The notes beneath the pieces are model-generated. The model had not been told where the DNA came from and made no database searches. It saw only the letters and a program-made list of their open reading frames with translations. Positions 32,600-41,514 of a stretch of DNA of 56,906 bases are shown piece by piece (position 1 is the stretch's first letter; every line of letters starts with the position of its first letter). Source of the DNA: an uncultured Acidimicrobiales bacterium (GTDB lineage Bacteria > Actinomycetota > Acidimicrobiia > Acidimicrobiales > SZUA-35). A program made the translations under genes and the position numbers. The DNA lies in assembly GCA_937976305.1 (NCBI GenBank), contig CALJSB010000099.1, positions 1 through 56,906 of the forward strand, in the 5' to 3' direction.

Positions 32600-33928
32600 T
32601 CACTCCTCGCGGCCTGCGATGATCCGGCGGGCTCGGGCGTTGATGCGAACTCCGAGATCTTGAAAGGGCAGTGCCGTATTGGGACGTCCCTTGGCCTGCA
32701 TCTGGCGCAGGAGTTCTGAGTCTTCGCCCATGATCATCTCGGCCAAGAGCTTGCCGCTGATCGTGCCTCGGGCGATGCCGACGCCGTTGTGCACCACGGT
32801 GCCGTAGACGCTGGGCCGGAGCTCACCAAAGACCGGTTCGCCGTTACGGCTGAGGCTGAGCGCTCCACCCCAGCTGTGTTCGAACGGCACGTCGACCAGC
32901 TGAGGCCAACGCCGTTCAAAGGCCCGCCGATGGGTCTTTGCTGCCCAGGCCTTCCGGCTGACGAAGTCAGAGTTCTTCGAGAAGCTGAAGATATTGCGGA
33001 CCAGGATGCGGTTGTTGGGCGACGTCACTCGTCGCACGGATGTGCCGGCGGGGTGGGCGGCGATGATGCCGTAGCTGGCATGCCCCCCGATGCGGTTGGC
33101 CTCAGCATCAGTCAGCTCCCGAGTCATCGAACCCCACGTGATGAGTGGGATCAGCTGCTTGGCCAGAAAGCCGAAGCCCTCGGTGAACCCATTGGTGGCA
33201 AGCACGAGGGTCGGGGCTGACGCAGAGCCGCGCTCGGATCGCACGGTGTGCGGTTTGCGAGGGTCGTCGTCGTAGACGACCTCGGTCACCATGGAGTCTT
33301 CGTAGACCGTGACGTTGTCGGGCATGGTTGTGGCCAAGCCGCGGACCATGGCAGCAGGCTGCACCAGGAAGCTGTGTGGCGCGTGCAGGGCCCGTGAGTA
33401 GTAGGAGGTCCCAAACACGTCGTGACACTGGTCGGCATCGAGCAGCGAATAGTCCTCGTCGATCGAATCGAGGCTCTCGGCGAACTGTTCGAGCATGCGC
33501 TCGCCTCGGGTGGTGGCGGCTGCGTGGTACTTGCCCTCTTGCACCCACTGACAGTCGATGTGATTGGCTTCGATCGTGTCACCGAGCCAATCGAGCCCGG
33601 CTCGGTTCATGGCGATCGCATCTTGGGCGACCTTCTTCGCGTCGGCGAAGCTCTTGGCCCGCAGATTGTGGGCGTGATCGATGGCGAACCCCGAGCTGCG
33701 GCCGGCGGCGTTGTTGCCGATGCGGTCTCCGTCGATCAGCACGATGCGAGCCGACGGGTCGAGCTCTGCGAGTCGTCGCGTGACGGCAAGGCCCGAGTAG
33801 CCACCGCCGATCACGATGTAGTCGCACGTGACGTCGCCCGTCAGCACCGCTGGTTCGGGAAGCGTGTCGAGCATCTCGTGCCAGCCGTTGGAGTGGTCGT
33901 ACTGCGGCAGCAGCGAGACGCTCGTCAT
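32600..33928 (-). CDS. FAD-dependent amino acid/amine oxidoreductase (DAO family, PuuB-like)
   Basis: A 442-residue DAO-superfamily enzyme with the dinucleotide motif YIVIGGGYSGLAVTRRLAEL at about 37-56 and the motif GRSSGFAIDHAHNL, as in gamma-glutamylputrescine and related amine oxidoreductases. The C-terminal GGALSLSRNGEPVFGEL and NGVGIARGTISGKLLAEMI close the FAD site. It likely oxidises an amine or imino acid such as an N-substituted amino acid. It is the third gene of an operon with a DapA-like enzyme and an aldehyde dehydrogenase; ATG 33928 overlaps the dehydrogenase stop (ATGA). Substrate is inferred from the operon only. Confidence 0.87.
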   Translation of the reverse strand: MTSVSLLPQYDHSNGWHEMLDTLPEPAVLTGDVTCDYIVIGGGYSGLAVTRRLAELDPSARIVLIDGDRIGNNAAGRSSGFAIDHAHNLRAKSFADAKKVAQDAIAMNRAGLDWLGDTIEANHIDCQWVQEGKYHAAATTRGERMLEQFAESLDSIDEDYSLLDADQCHDVFGTSYYSRALHAPHSFLVQPAAMVRGLATTMPDNVTVYEDSMVTEVVYDDDPRKPHTVRSERGSASAPTLVLATNGFTEGFGFLAKQLIPLITWGSMTRELTDAEANRIGGHASYGIIAAHPAGTSVRRVTSPNNRILVRNIFSFSKNSDFVSRKAWAAKTHRRAFERRWPQLVDVPFEHSWGGALSLSRNGEPVFGELRPSVYGTVVHNGVGIARGTISGKLLAEMIMGEDSELLRQMQAKGRPNTALPFQDLGVRINARARRIIAGREE

Positions 33929-35487
33929 GAGAGGTCGATCCACACCGTCTTCAACTCGGTGTACTGATGGTGAGCGTGCAGGCTCTTGTCACGGCCACCA
34001 AAGCCCGAGAGACCAAAGCCGCCGAACGGGGTTGTTGCGTCGCCCTCGCCATAGGTGTTGACCGTCACCGTGCCGGCATTGATGGCTCGAGCTGCGAGGT
34101 GAGCCGTCCGCAGATCAGACGTGAACACGCTGGCGGCCAGGCCATACGGCGTGTCGTTCGCGAGCGAGATCGCCTGCTCGGGCTGATCAAACTCCAGAAC
34201 GCTGAGGACAGGGCCAAACACCTCTTCGGTGGCCAGTTGCGTGCCCGGCTCAACGCCGTCGAACACGGTTGGCTCCACGAACGAACCGCCGGATTCCGTC
34301 AGAACTTGGCGGCCTCCGAGCACACAGTTGGCCCCGTCACGATGGCCAGCTTCGATGTTGCCGAGCACTTTGGCGAGGTGGTCGGGGCTGATCATCGCCC
34401 CGATGCGGGTTGCCGGATCGAGCGGGTCGCCAACCACCCATGCGCGGCTCCTCTCGACGAGAAGGTCCAGCAGTTCTTGCTTCCGTGAGCGATGAACGAT
34501 CAATCGAGAATTCGAGGAACAGTTCTGGCCGCCGTTCCAGAAGATCGAGGTGGCGAGGTGATCGGCAATGGCGTCAAGATCGTCCGCGTCGTGCATCACG
34601 ACAGACGGATTCTTGCCTCCGCATTCGAGGAGCACTCGCTTGAGATTCGAGTCGGCGGCGTAGTGCAGAAAGCGTCGGCCGGTGACGGTTGATCCGGTGA
34701 AGGCGACAGCGTCGACGTCCATGTGGCGCCCGAGCGCCTCGCCTGCTTCGTTGCCGAAGCCCGGCACCACATTGACGACACCATCGGGGATGCCGGCTTC
34801 GACGGCGAGCTGGGCCAGTCGAATGGTGGTGAGCGATGTCTGCTCAGCTGGCTTCAGCACGCAGGTGTTGCCGGTGGCCAGAATCGGACCGAGCTTCCAC
34901 GCCGCCATCATCAACGGGAAGTTCCACGGGAGCACGCAACCGACGACGCCGATCGGCTCCCGCACGACCATCGACACGATGTCTGGTCCAGTCGGCGTGA
35001 TCTCGTCGTTGATCTTGTCGGCGGCCTCAGCATGCCAACGGATGACGTTGATGGTCTCCGCCACGTCGATGTTGGCCGTGTCGTCGATCGGCTTGCCACC
35101 CTCGAGCGTTTCGATGGTGGCGAGTTCGGTGGCGTTGGCTTCGATGAGGGAGGCGAAACGAAGCATGAGGCGCTTGCGCTCAGCCGGGCTCGTTTGGGCC
35201 CATGGACCGTGGAAGGCCGAACGAGCTGCCGCAACAGCAGCGTCAACGTCAACCGAGAGGCAGCGAGCTACCTGTGCCAGCTCCTCGCCGGTTGCAGGGT
35301 TGATCGTCGGAAACGTCTCGCCGCTCTTTGCTGCGGTGGGCCGACCCCCGATCACGGCGTTGCCGATGAGGTCGAGGGATATCCCGAGTTCGGCCGCCGC
35401 TGATCGCTTCTTCGCGTTGGGCCTTTTCTTGGCCGGCTTCTTTTTGGGTGACTTCTTCTTGGCGGGTTTCTTGCGAGCGGCACTCAC
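33925..35487 (-). CDS. Aldehyde dehydrogenase with a lysine-rich N-terminal tail
   Basis: A 520-residue NAD(P)-dependent aldehyde dehydrogenase. The catalytic domain has LPWNFP (Asn at 189), the base Glu288 in LLECGGKNP, and nucleophile Cys323 in NGGQNCSSNSR; overall pattern resembles PuuC/betaine-aldehyde-type enzymes. The first about 28 residues are an unusual basic tail (RKKPAKKKSPKKKPAKKRP and so on, 12 Lys and 3 Arg between residues 5 and 28), not found in ordinary ALDHs. The tail is genuine coding sequence: GTG 35487 overlaps the previous stop (GTGA) and has a strong GGGAGGAG ribosome site 7 nt upstream. It could bind nucleic acid, polyphosphate or membranes. Operon: DapA-like, ALDH, DAO oxidase. 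Confidence 0.9.
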   Translation of the reverse strand: MSAARKKPAKKKSPKKKPAKKRPNAKKRSAAAELGISLDLIGNAVIGGRPTAAKSGETFPTINPATGEELAQVARCLSVDVDAAVAAARSAFHGPWAQTSPAERKRLMLRFASLIEANATELATIETLEGGKPIDDTANIDVAETINVIRWHAEAADKINDEITPTGPDIVSMVVREPIGVVGCVLPWNFPLMMAAWKLGPILATGNTCVLKPAEQTSLTTIRLAQLAVEAGIPDGVVNVVPGFGNEAGEALGRHMDVDAVAFTGSTVTGRRFLHYAADSNLKRVLLECGGKNPSVVMHDADDLDAIADHLATSIFWNGGQNCSSNSRLIVHRSRKQELLDLLVERSRAWVVGDPLDPATRIGAMISPDHLAKVLGNIEAGHRDGANCVLGGRQVLTESGGSFVEPTVFDGVEPGTQLATEEVFGPVLSVLEFDQPEQAISLANDTPYGLAASVFTSDLRTAHLAARAINAGTVTVNTYGEGDATTPFGGFGLSGFGGRDKSLHAHHQYTELKTVWIDLS

Positions 35488-36593
35488 GACCGGTCTCCTC
35501 CCTTTTGGTTTGGGCGGTACTGCTGGTGCGGGCGTTTCTGTTGGTTCGAGCGGTTCTCCATCAGCCAGATCTGTTCGTCCTGCCATTCACGGAAGGCAAG
35601 ACGGGATCGATCGACACCGTTGATTGGAAGGTGCGAGAGCCCGGCTTCGATGGCGAGGCGGGCCGCGCTCGAAATCGGCATCTGCGGGCGACGAACGGGC
35701 CCCATCTGGCGACCCACCATCTCGGTCGCAGCTTTGACACCGGGCAAGAAGCCAACGTCCATGTCGTTCTCCCACATGAACGCATTGATGGGCCACATCA
35801 ACTTCCACAGCGCCAGTGCGTCGTCGAGGCGTCCTGCTTTGATGTGTTCGACGAGCAGTACGGCCTCGTGCGGCATGATGTTGGCGCAGCCCCAGATCAT
35901 GCCGACGGCCCCGGCCATGAGGGCATACGGCGCCAACGGATCGACGCCGCACAACACCTTGGCGTTGGTGCCCTCCGAGATCGCAACGAGCTTCTGGATC
36001 CGGCTCAGGTCGCCCTGGCTGTCCTTCATGTAGCGGACGTTGTCGATCGCAAGCAGCTGGCGGTACATCGACGGGGTGATCTCGACCCCGCTCGCAGCAG
36101 GTGTGTTGTAGAGCACGATGTCGCTCGACACGTTCTGGGCCACCCGCTCGTAGTGATAGAGGACACCTCGTTCGCTGGGGCTCTCGAGCCACGGAGGCAA
36201 CACCATCAGTGCGTCGGCGCCGTGGTCGACAGCGTGCTTCGAGGTTTCGATCGTGTCGCTCACGCTCATCTCAGAGGTCTGCACCATGACCGGCACCCGG
36301 CCATCGATGTGAGGGAGGCACAACTCGACAACCCGACGCCGTTCTTCGGGTCGCAAGTAGGCGTACTCACCGGTGCCCGAGAGCACGAGGATGGCGTGAA
36401 CACCTGCGTCGAGGAGCCAATCGATGTGGTCGAGGAGCGCCGGTTCGTCGATGGTTTCGCCCTGATCGACCATGGGCATGGCCAGCGCAACAATTACACC
36501 ACCGAATACACCACCGAACTCACCACCGAACCCACCGCCGTCGTCTGGTGTCCCCGCAGTTTCTGTCTTGGCTGGCACAGAAGCGATTGTCAT
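35484..36593 (-). CDS. Dihydrodipicolinate-synthase-family aldolase/dehydratase
   Basis: A 369-residue class I TIM-barrel enzyme. The Schiff-base Lys is in VRYMKDSQGD, the conserved Tyr is in IVLYNTPAASGVEITP, and the pyruvate-binding loop is LVLSGTGEYAYLRPEERR. It is longer than the usual 290-300 residues owing to a Gly/Phe repeat tail at the N-terminus (GGEFGGVFGG) and a basic C-terminus (HQQYRPNQKGGDRS). Family members include lysine-pathway enzymes and catabolic aldolases/dehydratases such as 5-dehydro-4-deoxyglucarate or pyrroline-4-hydroxy-2-carboxylate deaminase. The operon with ALDH and a DAO oxidase fits a catabolic role. ATG 36593 is divergent from a LysR gene 42 bp away. Confidence 0.87.
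   Translation of the reverse strand: MTIASVPAKTETAGTPDDGGGFGGEFGGVFGGVIVALAMPMVDQGETIDEPALLDHIDWLLDAGVHAILVLSGTGEYAYLRPEERRRVVELCLPHIDGRVPVMVQTSEMSVSDTIETSKHAVDHGADALMVLPPWLESPSERGVLYHYERVAQNVSSDIVLYNTPAASGVEITPSMYRQLLAIDNVRYMKDSQGDLSRIQKLVAISEGTNAKVLCGVDPLAPYALMAGAVGMIWGCANIMPHEAVLLVEHIKAGRLDDALALWKLMWPINAFMWENDMDVGFLPGVKAATEMVGRQMGPVRRPQMPISSAARLAIEAGLSHLPINGVDRSRLAFREWQDEQIWLMENRSNQQKRPHQQYRPNQKGGDRS
36496..36531. repeat. 12-bp tandem repeat in the DapA-like N-terminus
   Basis: Three copies of a 12-bp unit, ACACCACCGAAY-like on the plus strand, lie in frame and encode the Gly-Gly-x-Phe units of the N-terminal tail. Copies differ at one or two bases. The repeat adds residues before the TIM barrel and may vary in copy number between strains. 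Confidence 0.7.
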
Positions 36594-36635
36594 GCAGTCT
36601 TGCCGTCAGTGTCAATGTGTGTCATACAAAGAACC

Positions 36636-37493
36636 GTGAGACTCGATGTTGAATCGCTGCGAGCACTGCGAACGGTCGTCGAAGCAGGAACCTTCACTGA
36701 TGCGGCGACGCGGCTCGGCATGACCCAGAGCGCCGTCAGTTGGAAGATCAAGCGACTGGAGGAGCGGGTAGGGCTCGAACTCGTCAAGCGAGGGTCCGAG
36801 ATCGAAGCGACACCAGACGGTCGAGACCTGCTGCACTACGCCGAGCGGATTCTCGAAGCTCATGACGAGGCCGTCGAACGCCTCGGACGATCCGATCTCG
36901 AGGGAGTCGTTCGGTTGGGGGCCAACGAAGATCTTCGCGGGGGAGCGCTTGCCGACGTACTGGCCCGGTTCGGGAGGATGTTCCCCCAGATCAGTCTCGA
37001 CGTTCGCGTGCAGCTCAGCGGACTGGTGCGCGAGTGGCTCGATGATGGCGAGATCGACATGGCGGTGGTGCAGATCCCGACCGCTGATCTTCGACCAGAC
37101 GATGTCGTGCTGTGGACCGATCGTGTCACCTGGGTGACCGGCACCGACCACGACGTCGACCCAAGCGAGATCTTGCCGGTGGTGAGCTTCGGGCCAGGGC
37201 TCGTCTACCTCGATGCAGCCGAGGAGTCGCTCCGCCGTGGCGGCGCTCGCTGGCATACGGTGCTCGAGTGCCCGATGTTGAGTGGCGTGCAGGCTGCGGT
37301 GGGTGCCGGTCTAGGGATCGCTGCGCTTCACAGCCGCAACCTCACCAGCGAAATGCGGGAGTGGGAGCACGCTGGCCGCTTCCCGATTCCGGACATCTCC
37401 GAGGTGATCCGAACGGGTGCGGGCGGCGATGCCGAGGTGTTGGCTGCGCTTCGGGAAACACTCACGGGTGCGTTGGTAGGGGTCCGAACATGA
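36636..37493 (+). CDS. LysR-family transcriptional regulator
   Basis: A 285-residue LysR-type regulator. The winged helix-turn-helix is at residues 1-60 (LRALRTVVEAGTFTDAATRL, GMTQSAVSWKIKRLEERVGL). The ligand-binding domain runs from about 88 (GVVRLGANEDLRGGALADVL) to the end. GTG 36636 starts 42 bp from the divergent DapA-like gene; short repeats of TGTCA (GTGTCAATGTGTGTCAT at 36609-36625) sit in between and may be its operator. Its stop overlaps the MttB-like gene (ATGA). It most likely controls both divergent operons in answer to an intermediate of the pathway. Confidence 0.9.
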   Translation: MRLDVESLRALRTVVEAGTFTDAATRLGMTQSAVSWKIKRLEERVGLELVKRGSEIEATPDGRDLLHYAERILEAHDEAVERLGRSDLEGVVRLGANEDLRGGALADVLARFGRMFPQISLDVRVQLSGLVREWLDDGEIDMAVVQIPTADLRPDDVVLWTDRVTWVTGTDHDVDPSEILPVVSFGPGLVYLDAAEESLRRGGARWHTVLECPMLSGVQAAVGAGLGIAALHSRNLTSEMREWEHAGRFPIPDISEVIRTGAGGDAEVLAALRETLTGALVGVRT

Positions 37494-39007
37494 GCCGGCG
37501 TCGAGGTCGTGGGGCACGCGTTGCGGCCCGCACCGCCAAGAAGATCGAGTGGTTGCCTGAGCTCGACCGAGGCATTCCGTTTGTCGACATCGTTTCTCCC
37601 GAGCAACTGCTTCGCATTCACGATGCATCGATGACGCTGCTCGAAGAAGTCGGGATCGAGTTTCGTGACGATGAATCAATCGACATCTGGCGCAAGGCCG
37701 GGGCCGATGTCGATGGCTACCGAGTGCGGATCGATCGCGAACATCTGATGGAGCTGATCTCGACCGCTCCCGAGAGCTACACCATGCTGGCTCGCAACGC
37801 CGATCATTCGGTCACCCTCGGGGGCACAAAGACGGTGTTCACCCCCGCCTACGGAGCGCCGTTTGTGCTCGACATGGAGAACCGCCGACGCCACGCAACG
37901 CTCGACGACTTCAACAACTTCGCCAAGATCGCCTACATGGAACCGGCGATGCAGATGACGGGCGGGGTGCTGTGCGAACCCATGGACATTCCGGTGCCGC
38001 ATCGTCATCTCGAGATGACCTACAGCTTGCTGCGCTACTCCGACAAGCCGCTGATGGGCTCGGTCACCTCGCGAGAGCGAGCCGAACAATCGCTCCACAT
38101 GATGGGCATCGCCCTCGGGCACGACGTTGTCGCCAACACCACGGTGAGCACCTCGCTCGCCAACTGCAACTCGCCGCTCGTGTGGGACCAGACGATGCTC
38201 GATGCCGTCAAGGTCTACGCGTCGGCCAACCAAGCCATGCTCTTCAGCCCCTTTGTGCTGGGTGGGGCAAGTACGCCGGCCAGCACGGTTGGCGCCGTCG
38301 CTCAGTTGAGCGCTGAGGCGCTTGCCGGCGTTGCATTCATGCAGCTCGTGCGGCCTGGCTCACCCTCGGTCTACGGGCAATGGACGGCCACGGTGGCGAT
38401 GAACTCTGGAGCCCCGCTCGCCGGCACGCCAGAAATCGATCACATCAACATGTTGGTGGGACAGCTCGCGCGCTTCTACAAACTGCCATGGCGCTGCAGC
38501 GGTGGGTGCTCGTCGTCGAAGCTCGTCGACGCCCAAGCGGGTTACGAGTCTGCCCGCAACATGTACGGCGTGCTCATGGCAGGTGCCAACTTCGTGCTCT
38601 CGACCACCGGCTATCTCGAGAGTGCGCTCTGTCAGAGCTACGCAAAGGCGATGCTCGACGGTGAGCAGATGCGCATGATGTACCGACTCGGCAAAGGGAT
38701 CGACATGGACGAACTCGACCCGGCAATGGATGCGGTTCGCGAGATCGAGCCAGGTGATCACTTTCTCGGTACCGACCACACGCTCGCCAACTTCGAATCG
38801 GCGTTCTTCATGCCCGAACTCATGGACGGCGACAGCTACGAGCAGTGGAACGTCAACGGCAGGGTCGACGCCAACGCACGGGGTATCGCTATGGCCCAGC
38901 AAGTTCTGGCCGACTACGAAGAGCCCAAGCTCGACGACGCGGTGCTCGAAGAACTCACCGACTACAAAGATCGCATGCGGGCCGAAACGTCTGAGCACCT
39001 CTCATGA
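37490..39007 (+). CDS. MttB-superfamily (trimethylamine methyltransferase-like) protein, non-pyrrolysine type
   Basis: A 505-residue member of the MttB superfamily. Typical segments are LLEEVGIEFRDDESIDIWRK, VFTPAYGAPFVLDMENRRRH, FAKIAYMEPAMQMTGGVLCE, SPFVLGGASTPASTVGAVAQ, and MNSGAPLAGTPEIDHINMLV. The archaeal enzyme carries pyrrolysine encoded by TAG; here the frame has no internal TAG, so this is the pyrrolysine-free type, some of which demethylate glycine betaine or proline betaine using a corrinoid protein. No corrinoid-binding MttC partner is adjacent, although cobT is present in the window. It overlaps the LysR stop and the next SDR gene by 4 bp each. Substrate is inferred as a quaternary amine. 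Confidence 0.88.
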   Translation: MSRRRGRGARVAARTAKKIEWLPELDRGIPFVDIVSPEQLLRIHDASMTLLEEVGIEFRDDESIDIWRKAGADVDGYRVRIDREHLMELISTAPESYTMLARNADHSVTLGGTKTVFTPAYGAPFVLDMENRRRHATLDDFNNFAKIAYMEPAMQMTGGVLCEPMDIPVPHRHLEMTYSLLRYSDKPLMGSVTSRERAEQSLHMMGIALGHDVVANTTVSTSLANCNSPLVWDQTMLDAVKVYASANQAMLFSPFVLGGASTPASTVGAVAQLSAEALAGVAFMQLVRPGSPSVYGQWTATVAMNSGAPLAGTPEIDHINMLVGQLARFYKLPWRCSGGCSSSKLVDAQAGYESARNMYGVLMAGANFVLSTTGYLESALCQSYAKAMLDGEQMRMMYRLGKGIDMDELDPAMDAVREIEPGDHFLGTDHTLANFESAFFMPELMDGDSYEQWNVNGRVDANARGIAMAQQVLADYEEPKLDDAVLEELTDYKDRMRAETSEHLS

Positions 39008-39753
39008 CCAGTCTCGAAGGACGCGTCGCAATCGTCACCGGCGGGGCCCAGAGCATTGGCGCCGCAATTGCCGATGGCTTGGCGGCCGCTGGTGCCACGG
39101 TGGTGGTCGGCGATTTGCAGCCATCCGAAGTGCATGAGTGTCTGCCCCTCGACGTAGCCGACGAGGCGTCGGTGGAGGCGTGTGTCGGCACCGTGGCTGC
39201 CAACCATGGGCGCATCGACATCGTGGTCAACAACGCCGGCATCATGTTCGAGACGCCGCTATCTGAACAAGATCGATCGAGTTGGGATCGCATGCTCGCC
39301 ATCAATCTGACGGGCCCCATGTTGATGTCGAAACAAGCAGCCCCGCACTTGGCTGTCAACGGGGTGGGCTCGATCGTCAATCTCGGTTCGATCGAAGGTG
39401 ATCGCAACAATCCGCATCATGCTGCCTATGCCGCCACGAAGTCGGGGGTCCACGGGCTCACGAGGGCGACGGCAATCGATCTCGGTCCGTCGGGTGTTCG
39501 CTGTAACGCCGTGGCTCCCGGATGGATCGACACGCCGCTCAACGCCAACTATGTGGACACTCACCCCGATCGGGCAGAGGTCATCAGTGAGCTGGCCAAG
39601 CTGCATCCCATCGGTCGAGTGGGTGCCCCCAGTGATGTCGCAGACGTCGTCGTGTGGTTGGCCAGCGACGAGAGTCGATTCGTCACCGGCCAAGTGATCA
39701 CAATCGACGGTGGCCGGACGGTGCGCCCACCGCTGCCGGGATTGTTGTCGTAA
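39004..39753 (+). CDS. Short-chain dehydrogenase/reductase
   Basis: A 249-residue classical SDR. Cofactor loop TGGAQSIGAAIADGLA, the NNAG motif (VVNNAGIMFE), the catalytic Ser region (GSIVNLGSIEGD) and Tyr-Lys pair (YAATKSG) are all in place, and the C-terminal PGWIDTPLN is standard. It is NAD(P)-dependent and cytoplasmic. It is the third gene of the LysR-MttB-like operon, linked by an ATGA overlap. It probably reduces or oxidises an intermediate of the same pathway. Confidence 0.9.
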   Translation: MTSLEGRVAIVTGGAQSIGAAIADGLAAAGATVVVGDLQPSEVHECLPLDVADEASVEACVGTVAANHGRIDIVVNNAGIMFETPLSEQDRSSWDRMLAINLTGPMLMSKQAAPHLAVNGVGSIVNLGSIEGDRNNPHHAAYAATKSGVHGLTRATAIDLGPSGVRCNAVAPGWIDTPLNANYVDTHPDRAEVISELAKLHPIGRVGAPSDVADVVVWLASDESRFVTGQVITIDGGRTVRPPLPGLLS

Positions 39754-39816
39754 GTCCTTTTGGCTGATCCCAACTGGACCTTTCAACCGACGTGCTCGTC
39801 TGGCATTCTTTCGGAC

Positions 39817-41511
39817 ATGTCGTCATCTGCCTTCCTCGATGCCCGAAACTTCCTTCTCGACAATCGAGCTGACTACGACGCCGCCATCTCAGGCTTCTCG
39901 TGGCCCGATGTTGGTCCAGATTTCAACTGGGTCAATGACTACTTCGATCCGATGGCAGCGGGCAACGATGCACGGGCGCTCCACCTTGTCGAAGAATCTG
40001 GTGGAGCCGACATTCGCACCTACGACGAATTGGCGACACGCTCGCGGCAGGTCGCCAACTTCCTCGTGGAACACGGGGCGAAGCGGGGCGATCGCATTCT
40101 CGTGATGCTGGGCAACGAGACGGCGTTGTGGGAAACGATGCTGGCTGCGATCCGCATCGGCGTCGTCGTGATTCCAGCGACCACACTGCTCGCCGGCGCC
40201 GACTTGGCTGATCGTTTCGAGCGTGGCGGCGCTTCGATGGTCGTGACCAACCAAGGGGCGCTGGGCGCCGTTGATGCGCTTGACGCCTCACTCACCGACG
40301 GTGTCGTGAAAATCGCGGTCGGCGGGGGAGAGGGTTGGATCGATTTCGCCGACGCCGAATCGGCCGCGCCCGACTTCACCGCTGCGGAGCCCACAAGAGC
40401 AGACGATCCCCTGCTCGAATACTTCACGTCTGGTACCACGTCGAAGCCGAAACTCGTTCGGCACAGCCACACCACCTATCCCGTTGGCCACCTGAGCACG
40501 ATGTATTGGCTTGGCCTGCAACCGGGCGATGTGCACTGGACCATCAGCTCACCCGGTTGGGCCAAGCACGCGTGGAGCTGCTTCTTCGCTCCGTTCAACG
40601 CACAAGCGTGTGTGTTTATCTACAACTACACCCGCTTCGATGCGCCGACCGTTCTGCAGGTGTTGATCGACAACCAGGTGACCACGTTGTGCGCTCCTCC
40701 GACCGTCTGGCGCTTCCTGATTCAGGAGAATTTGGCCGACTACAAGGTGGCCCTGCGAGAGTTGATCTCGGCTGGTGAACCACTGAATCCCGAGGTGATC
40801 GCTCAGGTCGAAGCAGGCTGGGGCATTCAGATTCGCGACGGGTATGGCCAGACCGAAACCACGGCACAGATCGGAAATTCGCCTGGCTCGAAGCTCGTGC
40901 CCGGGTCAATGGGCCGACCGCTTCCCGGCTACCCGATCGTGCTGCTCGACCCCGATGGCGAGGAGGCTGACGAAGGCGAGATATGCATTCGGCTCAGTGA
41001 CCGCCCGACCGGGTTGATGGAGGCCTACGCGGACGACACCGAGAAAACAGCAGAGGTGATGAGAGACGGCCACTATCACACTGGCGACGTGGCCTCCCGA
41101 GACGCCGACGGCTACATCACCTACGTGGGCCGAGCCGACGACGTGTTCAAGGCCTCGGGCTACCGCATCAGCCCATTCGAGCTTGAGAGCGTGCTCATCG
41201 AGCATCCCGCTGTCGCCGAGGCGGCCGTTGTGCCATCACCTGACGAGCTCCGGGGTTTTGTGCCAAAGGCGTACGTCATCGTTGCCCCCGGTCACGACGA
41301 AAGCGCAGAGACCGCGGCGGACATCTTTGCGTTCATGCGTGACAAGGTGTCCGGCTACAAGCTGGTGCGCCGGCTCGAGTTCGCAGAGTTGCCAAAGACC
41401 ATTTCGGGCAAGATCCGCCGTGTCGACCTCCGTGGTCAGGAGAACGATCGGGGCGGGCAAGACGCCCGCAACGACAAAGAGTTCATCGAAGCCGACGTCC
41501 GCAAAGGCTGA
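39817..41511 (+). CDS. Acyl-CoA synthetase / AMP-dependent ligase
   Basis: A 564-residue ANL-superfamily ligase. The P-loop is YFTSGTTSKPKLVRHSH at about residue 209, the A5 motif is DGYGQTET, A7 is GHYHTGDVASRDADGYITYV, and the C-terminal lysine motif is LPKTISGKIRRVDL. It activates a carboxylic acid to its acyl-CoA through an acyl-AMP. The Trp/His-rich segment GDVHWTISSPGWAKHAWS resembles the medium-chain/benzoate-type subgroup. Start ATG 39817 is favoured by a CATTCT hexamer 7 nt upstream; longer TTG starts are less likely. It lies 63 bp after the SDR stop and may continue that operon. Acid substrate unknown. Confidence 0.9.
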   Translation: MSSSAFLDARNFLLDNRADYDAAISGFSWPDVGPDFNWVNDYFDPMAAGNDARALHLVEESGGADIRTYDELATRSRQVANFLVEHGAKRGDRILVMLGNETALWETMLAAIRIGVVVIPATTLLAGADLADRFERGGASMVVTNQGALGAVDALDASLTDGVVKIAVGGGEGWIDFADAESAAPDFTAAEPTRADDPLLEYFTSGTTSKPKLVRHSHTTYPVGHLSTMYWLGLQPGDVHWTISSPGWAKHAWSCFFAPFNAQACVFIYNYTRFDAPTVLQVLIDNQVTTLCAPPTVWRFLIQENLADYKVALRELISAGEPLNPEVIAQVEAGWGIQIRDGYGQTETTAQIGNSPGSKLVPGSMGRPLPGYPIVLLDPDGEEADEGEICIRLSDRPTGLMEAYADDTEKTAEVMRDGHYHTGDVASRDADGYITYVGRADDVFKASGYRISPFELESVLIEHPAVAEAAVVPSPDELRGFVPKAYVIVAPGHDESAETAADIFAFMRDKVSGYKLVRRLEFAELPKTISGKIRRVDLRGQENDRGGQDARNDKEFIEADVRKG

Positions 41512-41514
41512 CGC

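Noticed and set aside
37490..39007. Pyrrolysine-containing MttB
   Set aside because: No in-frame TAG occurs within the reading frame, and no pyl genes are seen.
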